The notes under the pieces: model-generated
Seen by the model: only the letters and a program-made list of their open reading frames with translations
Database searches by the model: none
Told to the model about the DNA's origin: nothing
From: Campylobacter sp. MIT 99-7217
GTDB taxonomy: Bacteria; Campylobacterota; Campylobacteria; Campylobacterales; Campylobacteraceae
DNA: 42,567 nucleotides
Reading direction: 5' to 3'
NCBI RefSeq assembly: GCF_006864365.1
Contig: NZ_QHLJ01000011.1
Location: forward strand, 1 to 42,567
Part shown: piece by piece, positions 36,649 to 42,567 of the stretch
Layout of the letters: each line of letters opens with the position of its first letter
How positions within the stretch are numbered: the stretch's first letter is position 1
Translations under genes and position numbers: made by a program

Positions 36649-37254
36649 TTAAGATTTTTTAGAAAAAGGCTTTTTAACCTTGATATAAATCAAGCTTGCA
36701 AGCACGGCAAAGATAACTAAGCCTATGAGTATTTCCTTAAGATAAAGGCGGATTAGTTCTTCATTTTGTCCTACAAAATACCCAAGTAAGCTTAAAATAC
36801 TCACCCAAATAAAACTTCCAAGCCCTGTATATAGGATAAAATTAAACATTTTCATCTTTGCAAGCCCTGCTGGCATGGAAATGTATTGACGAATTCCGGG
36901 CAAAAGACGGCAAATAAAGGTTGAAAATTCCCCATGTTTTTCAAAAAATTCTTCAAATTTAGAAAATTTAGCCTCATTTATGCCTATGTATTTACCAAAA
37001 CGCAAGATCACGCTTCTACCCCAAAAAAAGCAAAGATAGTAGTTAATCAAAGCTCCAAATATAGAGCCTAAAACCCCACAAAGTATGCAAAGATAGAGAT
37101 TTAACTCCCCTTTAAAAGCCAAATACCCAGCAGGTATCATCACGACCTCACTTGGAAAAGGGATAAAACAACTCTCAAGTGTCATCAAAAAGATGATACC
37201 CACATACCCCCACTGACTTGCTAAATTTAAAAAAAAGTCGATAAATTCTTGCAT
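36649..37254 (-). CDS. DedA-family inner-membrane protein
   Basis: This 201-residue protein has four to five hydrophobic segments and the DedA signature FIPFPSEVVMIPAGYLA early on. YYLCFFWGRSVILRFGKYIG and FICRLLPGIRQYISMPAGLAKM follow, with the conserved Arg and Gly residues. DedA proteins act in membrane homeostasis and lipid-carrier recycling. It is directly after the omp50 group, as in C. jejuni. Confidence 0.92.
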   Translation of the reverse strand: MQEFIDFFLNLASQWGYVGIIFLMTLESCFIPFPSEVVMIPAGYLAFKGELNLYLCILCGVLGSIFGALINYYLCFFWGRSVILRFGKYIGINEAKFSKFEEFFEKHGEFSTFICRLLPGIRQYISMPAGLAKMKMFNFILYTGLGSFIWVSILSLLGYFVGQNEELIRLYLKEILIGLVIFAVLASLIYIKVKKPFSKKS

Positions 37255-37300
37255 GAGTTCCGTTTAAAGTAGAATTTTGTGTATTTTATCTTAAAAATTT

Positions 37301-37326
37301 AAATTCAAGGCAAAAGCCTTGAATTT
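37301..37326 (-). terminator. Terminator of the omp50 operon
   Basis: Perfect hairpin with 11-base arms (AAATTCAAGGC / GCCTTGAATTT) and a 4-base loop, placed four bases after the end of the 77-residue gene. An AT-rich tract follows on the minus strand. Confidence 0.75.
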
Positions 37327-37329
37327 TAT

Positions 37330-37563
37330 TTATTTACCCGCAAAAGAAGCTTGGTTTGGATTATCCGCTGCTCTTGCAAGAAGACACTCTCTAAGCTCGT
37401 TTGCATCAGCTGCGTTATCAACCTTGTTTTTAACCCATCTTTCAATTTGTGCCATTGTCTTTGAAGCAGGATCAGGAGCGCTGTATTTACTTGCCAAACT
37501 TGCACAATCAGCCAAAGCGATCACAGGCAAGCTTGCTAAAATCACTAAAGAAATTTTTTTCAT
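37330..37563 (-). CDS. Small periplasmic protein downstream of omp50
   Basis: This 77-residue protein has a signal peptide (ISLVILASLPVIALADC, probable cut after about residue 18). The mature part has two Cys residues (about 20 and 60) that could pair, and is helical. A similar small gene lies beside omp50 in C. jejuni. The start is 12 bases from the omp50 stop, so the two genes are probably cotranscribed. No function is known to me. Confidence 0.8.
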   Translation of the reverse strand: MKKISLVILASLPVIALADCASLASKYSAPDPASKTMAQIERWVKNKVDNAADANELRECLLARAADNPNQASFAGK

Positions 37564-37575
37564 ACCAAGCCTTTC

Positions 37576-38973
37576 TTAGAATTTGACATTATACATAAGC
37601 ATAATGTTTTGTGCTGTGTTTTCATTCCAGCCACTTGCTGCTTTACCTTTGCCCGGTGCACCACCAAGTGGTGTTCCACGATTTCCCCAAAGGTTTTTGA
37701 TATAAGTATAGCTTAGGCGGAAGAATTGGTTTTTATCGTATTGATATATCGCATAAAGATCGCCTGCATGTCCTCTAGTCATACGCAAATTTAAAGGATC
37801 GTTAAAGCTTGGACGGCTCATAGTATACCAAAAACGGCTTCCATAAAAATACTCAGCACCTAGCTTAAATGCTTGAGAAAAATCATATCTTCCACCAACA
37901 TGCACAGAATAACCATTTTTTTCATTGAAAGATACTGCATTTTTAACGGTTTGATAAGCAGGGTGACTTGATGGCAAGATGATAAAATCGGTATTGGCAT
38001 TGCTTCCTTTATAATACCCCAAAGATCCAAAATAATTAAACCCACTTCCACCTATGTTGTAAGATTCAAAATGAAGATTAATCAAATCAGAATTACCTAA
38101 ATTTTTAACTCCAGCCCCACCGATAAAAGCGTTGATTTGGTTATTATCTACAGGCAAAGAAAAATTTTGAAGTCTTGCATAAGAAAGGATAAGCAAGTTG
38201 TTATCAAAGCCTATACTATCGATATAAGGCACTTTACCTTCTACTGAAACATAGTAAAGATCGCTATCTGCTACATCGCCACTATCGCTGATCCAGTCTC
38301 TTACTTGACCCTCTTCGTCCCATTGATAAATTCTTCCATAACCTGCTCTTGCAGCAAAAGAATACTCTTTTAAAAACTCAGGCTTATAAGTCAAAAACAC
38401 AGCATCGCCCAGTGTATTTACGATAAGAGCCGGGTAGGTTGCTTGTCTTAGGGAGTTGTTTCTAAGATTGCTTCCCGGACCCTCAGTTCCTGGTTGGCGT
38501 CCTATAGTCGCGATAAGCTCTGGAGTGAAGCTAAGATCCACATAAGCACGGCTTACATAAAGGGCTGCACCTGAGGTAGAAAGGTTGCGTCCTGTATCGA
38601 TGTCAAGAGGTCTATTTTTATACTGGATACCCATTTGTCCCCAGTTTTTCGCCATAGATAAACGACCATAAAATTTGGTATATTCATTAATATTGGCGTT
38701 CATGTCAAGGTTAAGCTCCCCTGCCCATTTGTTCAAGGCTTGAGCCTTGTCAGCATCGCCGATACCTTTTAAATAAGTGTTTGAAACACCTGTTGAAAAG
38801 TCAAGCTTAAACTTGATCTTGTCAAGGGTTGATTGAAACTCTGTTTCATCTAACCTTTCGTTGAGTTCATCTACTTGTGCCTGAAGTTTTTTTATATCTG
38901 CATCTGTTGGAACAGCATACAAAGAACTTGCTACAAGGCACGAAGCTAACATAAGAGGCATTTTTGCTTTCAT
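37576..38973 (-). CDS. omp50: Outer-membrane protein Omp50-like (porin)
   Basis: The 465-residue protein has a signal peptide (about residues 1-20), a short coiled coil (DADIKKLQAQVDELNERLDE), and a long beta-barrel of alternating residues that ends in a C-terminal aromatic (NIMLMYNVKF), typical of outer-membrane porins. Gene neighbours (small periplasmic protein, dedA) match C. jejuni Omp50, for which both porin and tyrosine-kinase activities have been reported. Identity with Omp50 is inferred from length, layout and synteny. Confidence 0.82.
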   Translation of the reverse strand: MKAKMPLMLASCLVASSLYAVPTDADIKKLQAQVDELNERLDETEFQSTLDKIKFKLDFSTGVSNTYLKGIGDADKAQALNKWAGELNLDMNANINEYTKFYGRLSMAKNWGQMGIQYKNRPLDIDTGRNLSTSGAALYVSRAYVDLSFTPELIATIGRQPGTEGPGSNLRNNSLRQATYPALIVNTLGDAVFLTYKPEFLKEYSFAARAGYGRIYQWDEEGQVRDWISDSGDVADSDLYYVSVEGKVPYIDSIGFDNNLLILSYARLQNFSLPVDNNQINAFIGGAGVKNLGNSDLINLHFESYNIGGSGFNYFGSLGYYKGSNANTDFIILPSSHPAYQTVKNAVSFNEKNGYSVHVGGRYDFSQAFKLGAEYFYGSRFWYTMSRPSFNDPLNLRMTRGHAGDLYAIYQYDKNQFFRLSYTYIKNLWGNRGTPLGGAPGKGKAASGWNENTAQNIMLMYNVKF

Positions 38974-39006
38974 GTTGCATTCTCCTTCTAAAATAAAAAT
39001 CTTTGC

Positions 39007-39012
39007 ATTATA
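39007..39012 (-). promoter_or_regulatory. -10 element for omp50
   Basis: TATAAT on the minus strand in the sequence TAGTATAATGC, 34 bases before the omp50 ATG. Confidence 0.6.
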
Positions 39013-39234
39013 CTACAATAAAACTTAAATATTAATATTTATTTAAAAATTTATTTGTTTTATTTTTAAATTGTTTCAAAATTTCATATTTTATATAAAG
39101 CTTTTACTCAAACAAAAATAAACTTAACGAAGATAATTTAAATTTAGTGCTAAGATAATGTTCTAAAAATTCACACAAAAAACAAAGTTTTCATACAAAT
39201 TTGTAAAAATTTTATTTTTTGATAAAAAAGGCAT

Positions 39235-39240
39235 TATAAT
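39235..39240 (+). promoter_or_regulatory. -10 element for prpB
   Basis: TATAAT 47 bases before the prpB ATG, preceded by T-rich runs at about 10-base spacing. A good AAAGGAG ribosome site follows. Confidence 0.6.
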
Positions 39241-39286
39241 ATTTTATCTTAAAAATTTAAAAATTTATAGAACAAAAGGAGAATAA

Positions 39287-40156
39287 ATGAGTGCTACTAA
39301 GAAATTTAAAGAACTTGTAAGAACCTCTAAGCCCCTTATCATAGTAGGAACTATCAATGCTTACTCAGCCTTGCAAGCTACTAAGCTAGGACACAAGGCC
39401 TTGTATCTTTCAGGAAGCGGAGTAGCAAGTGCTAGTTACGGCCTAGCTGATCTTGGCATTATTGGCTTAGAAGAAGTTTGCATTGATGTTAGAAGAATAT
39501 GCAGCAGGGTTGATACCCCCTTGCTTGTGGATGCTGATACGGGCTTTGGAGGAGCCTTTAATATAGCAAGGACTGTAAAAGAGCTTATTCGCTCAGGTGC
39601 AGCTGCTACTCATATAGAGGATCAGGTTGCTCAAAAACGCTGCGGACACCGCCCAAATAAAGAACTAGTAAGCACTGATGAAATGTGTGATAGGATAAAA
39701 GCAGCCCTTGATGCAAAGATAGATCCAAATTTCACCATAATGGCAAGAACGGATGCTCATGCTATAGAGGGTCAGCAAAGAGCCATTGAAAGAGCGGTGG
39801 CTTACGCTGAGGCTGGGGCTGAAATGATCTTTGCTGAGGCCATTTCAAGCCTTGAGGAATATGCAGCCTTTACTAAGGCCTTAAGCGTTCCTGTGCTAGC
39901 TAATATAACTGAGTTTGGCAAAACCCCTTATTTTAGTGCCAAAGAGCTTGGCGAGGTTGGTATAGACATGGTTTTATATCCTCTTTCAGCTAATAGGGCT
40001 ATGAATAAGGCAGCTTGTGAGGTTTATAAGAGCATCTTAAAAAACGGTCATCAAAAGGAGGTTTTAAATTTAATGCAAACAAGGGAGGAGCTTTATGAAA
40101 TGCTTGATTATTATGCTTATGAGCAAAAATTAGACGCTTTGTTTAAAGAAAAATAA
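39287..40156 (+). CDS. prpB: 2-Methylisocitrate lyase PrpB
   Basis: PrpB splits 2-methylisocitrate into pyruvate and succinate in the methylcitrate cycle of propionate use. The 289-residue protein has [15 protein letters not shown], the Mg site VDADTGFGG, and the catalytic loop KRCGH with Cys at about residue 119. These features match the PrpB subgroup rather than isocitrate lyase. No prpC or prpD is adjacent, and the gene ends in a strong terminator, so it is monocistronic. Other prp genes may be elsewhere. Confidence 0.93.
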   Translation: MSATKKFKELVRTSKPLIIVGTINAYSALQATKLGHKALYLSGSGVASASYGLADLGIIGLEEVCIDVRRICSRVDTPLLVDADTGFGGAFNIARTVKELIRSGAAATHIEDQVAQKRCGHRPNKELVSTDEMCDRIKAALDAKIDPNFTIMARTDAHAIEGQQRAIERAVAYAEAGAEMIFAEAISSLEEYAAFTKALSVPVLANITEFGKTPYFSAKELGEVGIDMVLYPLSANRAMNKAACEVYKSILKNGHQKEVLNLMQTREELYEMLDYYAYEQKLDALFKEK

Positions 40157-40216
40157 GACTAAATTTTTTTTACAAAAAGGCGATATAAGATTAAATCTTT
40201 TCAAAATATTGCTTTT

Positions 40217-40241
40217 AAGCTCACTTCGGTGAGCTTTTTTA
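40217..40241 (+). terminator. Rho-independent terminator after prpB
   Basis: Stem AAGCTCAC / GTGAGCTT with a stable TTCG tetraloop (40225-40228), followed by a T run. It closes the prpB unit and separates it from the convergent gene. Confidence 0.92.
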
Positions 40242-40253
40242 TTTTTAATCTTA

Positions 40254-42061
40254 TTATAGCTTCCCCCTAAACTCCCTCTCAAGTTTTTTAGCCTCAAAGT
40301 AAAACTTAATATATCCACCCTTATACCAAGTCTTATCAGCTTTCATAATTGCTTCTCCAAGCTTATAAGTAAAACATTCCTTTTCTTTTAAGGCTTTTTC
40401 ATAGTCAGCATAAGTTTCAAGTTTAGGTAATGCTAAATTTGGATTTTGTTTTATAAGAGCTTCTAAAGCATTTTGTTCTTTTTTATGTTTTGCTCTTATG
40501 TAAGATAACACAAAAGGCAAAGATAAAATTCCAAATAAGCTTTTATTGCAAATTATAATTGCTTGACCTAGTTTATAGGCTAGATGATTTCTTACTCTTG
40601 TTAGAGCTGAAGTTTTTATGCTTTCTTCTAAATTTAAACTTATTTTTGGTTCTAGCTTACTTAGTTTCAAACCTAAGCTTTTTTCTAGTTTTTTAAGCTC
40701 TAATTTTTTAATACTTTCATCTAAGCTTAAATTCTTTAGTTCTTGTTTTTGTTTGAGTATGGGTAGGGAAGTTAGCTCGTTTTGTAGGGTTGAGATTTGG
40801 ATTTTTAAATTTGTATTTTCATTTTGTAAAGTGCCTAGTTTTCTAGTATCCATAACAGCACAATACTCATCTATTATCTCCTTATACACTTCAACGGGCG
40901 GGATTAGATGGTTGAAGTTATATTCTTTGGGAATTTGAAAATGAGTATTTTGAATGTCTTTAAAATCCACTTCAAAGTCTAATTTGCAAGCATTTGCTAA
41001 GAAAAAATTTATAATATCGCTAGTATAAAACTGCCTTGCATCCTCAGCCCAAGTTTCCACATTTACATGAAATTCGCTGAATTTTTTATCCTTATTTATA
41101 AAAAGCTTTGTATTCTCAAGCTTAAAATTTTTATGAACGCTTATAAACTGGTTTATGAAACCCATTTCTTTCGTGAAAATTTCATTTTCATTTTCAAAAG
41201 CTACACTAGAAAAATTTCTTACCATACCAAACCAACCAGGCGGGATTTGCAGAGCCTTTTCTCTATTTTCCATATTATTCCACGAGTGAATCCCTAAAAG
41301 ATAGAAACCATTTAGCTCTTTAGCAAAGGCAAGTTTGGTATCCTCGTTTAATCTATAAATTCTCTCGTTAAAGGCCGAGTTTTTTATGATTATCTCTTTT
41401 AAATTCCCGTTTAAAAGTTTCATTTGGCTAGGATTTATAATTTTAAACTTGGGCAAATCGTTTTTTAGATTTGTCCTTGGTTTTTGATAGTATGGCAGGG
41501 AATTTATAATATTTTTACCAAACTCACAAATTATCCTCGCTTGTTGATGTCCCCCATCAATGCGTGAGCCAAACTCAAAAAGCTCGTATTTTTCATAATA
41601 CTCTTGCATATCTATGAAATTTAAACCAAACTCAAGACTTAGTTTAGCATGAATTTTATGTATAAGCTTCTTAATCCTTGAGTCCATCCACCCTGAACAC
41701 TCTGGCAAGCAAAGTACTAAAACTTTTTTATTTAAAAGAGCTAGGCTTTTGTAAAGATAGTAAAGGTCTCTATAGATAAGCTCTAGTGGGAATTGCTGTT
41801 TTAAAAAATAGTTGTGAATTTCGTTTATACTGCTTTCTGTTATGATAAGCTCTGCATTTTTAAAAAACTCTTTGTGCCTTTGAACTTCATATAAATTTTG
41901 TATAGCGGTGCAACCTCCTAAAGCAAGGTTATGAAACTCATATCCCCCCCCCCCACAGTCGTCGAGCTTTCGTTGATTTGATTAATAGCTTCTTTTAAAC
42001 CTTTTTGAAGTCCATTGACCTTAAGACTATTACTACCGCCAAGCAAAATAATATTTTTCAT
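40254..42061 (-). CDS. Phase-variable SGNH-hydrolase-like protein (OFF as sequenced)
   Basis: The gene begins at ATG 42061 and reads into an 11-G tract (41954-41944), after which the frame is wrong and ends at 41918-41920 (47 residues). With 12 or 9 Gs the frame joins a long one giving about 602 or 601 residues. The N-terminal part has an SGNH layout: GGSNS with Ser10, a Gly block (LALGG), SSINE with Asn80, and DGGH with Asp169 and His172. A middle domain of unknown type, a coiled coil (about 420-470), and two copies of a KLG-AI-x-N/D-K motif seen in Campylobacter surface-sugar proteins follow. It may modify glycans, for example as an esterase or acetyl transferase. This is inference. Confidence 0.75.
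41944..41954 (-). repeat. G11 tract (C11 on plus strand) in the SGNH-like gene
   Basis: Eleven C residues on the plus strand lie about 36 codons after the ATG. Frame arithmetic shows that 11 is OFF and that adding one or removing two restores the long frame. It is a typical Campylobacter slipped-strand contingency tract. Confidence 0.92.
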
Positions 42062-42094
42062 TTTTTCTCGCTTTTAAAATTTATTTTAAAAATC

Positions 42095-42100
42095 AAATTA
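42095..42100 (-). promoter_or_regulatory. -10 element for the SGNH-like gene
   Basis: TATAAT on the minus strand lies 34 bases before the ATG. The A17 tract lies just upstream of it, at the place of a -35 or spacer element. Confidence 0.55.
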
Positions 42101-42111
42101 TAACCAAATTT

Positions 42112-42128
42112 CATTTTTTTTTTTTTTT
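42112..42128 (-). repeat. A17 tract (T17 on plus strand) at the promoter of the SGNH-like gene
   Basis: A run of about 17 T on the plus strand lies 11-33 bases upstream of the -10. Such long A/T runs are prone to length change. It overlaps where a -35 would lie. Confidence 0.75.
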
Positions 42129-42567
42129 GAAATTTTAGATTTTTTGATAATTATCCCCAAACAAACACAAAAACCAAAAAACACAAAGCAACAAGGTGGA
42201 ATTAAAAGCAAAGATGGAATTTATCATTTGAGTGATTTAGATATAAAAAAATCAAAGCTAAAGATTAAAGCCTTAAATCTGAATTTTAAAAACTAACAAA
42301 TCCATTGAAAATAAGGTATAGACTTAAATTTCAAGATTTAAATCTAAAAATTCAAATTTGAAAAGCTAAAAATCAATAAAACTTTTAAAAGAGTTGAAAG
42401 CATAATTTCAAAGCTTTAAATTCAAAAAATCAAACTTAATAAGCTCTTTGAGTATAAAGCATAAACTTAAAACTTAAAACCTAAAATCCTAGAATTTAAG
42501 ATGGTAAAGAATAAAAGCATTCAAGCAAACTAAACAGCCATAAAAAGAATATTAAGAATAAAGAGCA
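42129..42567. other. Low-complexity AT-rich stretch without a convincing gene
   Basis: The last 440 bases are strongly AT-rich with many short A-, T- and AAATTT-like repeats. A short plus-strand frame ending at TAA 42294-42296 encodes GGIKSKDGIYHLSDLDIKKS and more, and could be the rest of a decayed gene, but it has no start or ribosome site. I see nothing else. Confidence 0.5.

Larger units (their letters stand above)
38974..39286. other. Divergent promoter region of omp50 and prpB
   Basis: The 313-base gap holds no open frame of note. It is very AT-rich and carries a TATAAT-type -10 at each end, one for each flanking gene. T- and A-rich runs between them may act as upstream promoter elements. 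Confidence 0.6.

Noticed and set aside
40254-41708. A 484-residue protein starting from TTG at 41708
   Set aside because: The same frame continues upstream to the G tract with good coding character and includes the SGNH Gly block and Asn80. TTG 41708 has no ribosome site.
1-42567. CRISPR arrays, tRNA or rRNA genes
   Set aside because: No spaced direct repeats or cloverleaf-like or conserved rRNA sequences were seen in the gaps on either strand.

Overview
The window looks like the chromosome of a thermotolerant Campylobacter. It is AT-rich, has homopolymeric G tracts inside genes, and carries typical Campylobacter gene sets: flhF-flhG-fliA-fliM-fliY, Omp50, an HP0268-type protein beside miaB, and GTG-started nusA. 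Many blocks match C. jejuni gene clusters known from memory (pyrB/metK, aroQ-to-fliY, miaB/nusA, dedA/omp50), but they are joined in another order. The species is probably not C. jejuni, and I cannot name it from sequence alone.

Positions 1-about 7347 are the right end of a prophage. It holds a P2-type contractile-tail module: sheath, tube, tail chaperone with a frameshifted extension, tape measure, and gpU, gpX and gpD homologues. A Dam-type DNA adenine methyltransferase follows, with a G14 tract that puts its ATG start out of frame. A small membrane-protein gene sits on the opposite strand inside the tail module. At 7278-7340 there are inverted and direct copies of an ACTTTGATTT motif. Immediately beyond them a DUF5131 (Gp37/Gp68-type) gene stops early. 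This fits a Mu-like element inserted into that host gene.

Positions 7348-15198 (minus strand) form one tightly packed operon: pyrB, pepF, an SspB-like gene, uvrD-like helicase, truB, csrA, ispE, smpB and the broken DUF5131 gene. metK is divergent on the plus strand. Then come a two-lipoprotein unit (ChaN-like and a cysteine-rich Sel1 protein) and mnmA. Positions 19803-26604 (minus) form a second operon from aroQ and folK through flhF, flhG, a membrane protein, fliA, fliM and fliY to a LOG-family gene, combining flagellar switch and regulatory genes with housekeeping enzymes.

Positions 26691-28789 (plus) carry an aminofutalosine-deaminase-like amidohydrolase and sppA. Positions 28792-32934 (minus) carry an HP0268-like gene, miaB, a DUF374 acyltransferase and three genes with PilM/PilN/PilO-like architecture. 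nusA and mnmG are convergent. After mnmG come a small secreted protein, a DedA protein, a small periplasmic protein and Omp50. prpB then stands alone with its own promoter and a strong terminator.

The window closes with a large minus-strand gene for an SGNH-hydrolase-like surface-sugar protein. It is also phase-variable: its G11 tract places it OFF here, and 12 or 9 Gs would restore a protein of about 600 residues. An A17 tract lies at its promoter. The last 440 bases are low-complexity AT-rich sequence with no convincing gene. I saw no tRNA, rRNA or CRISPR array.
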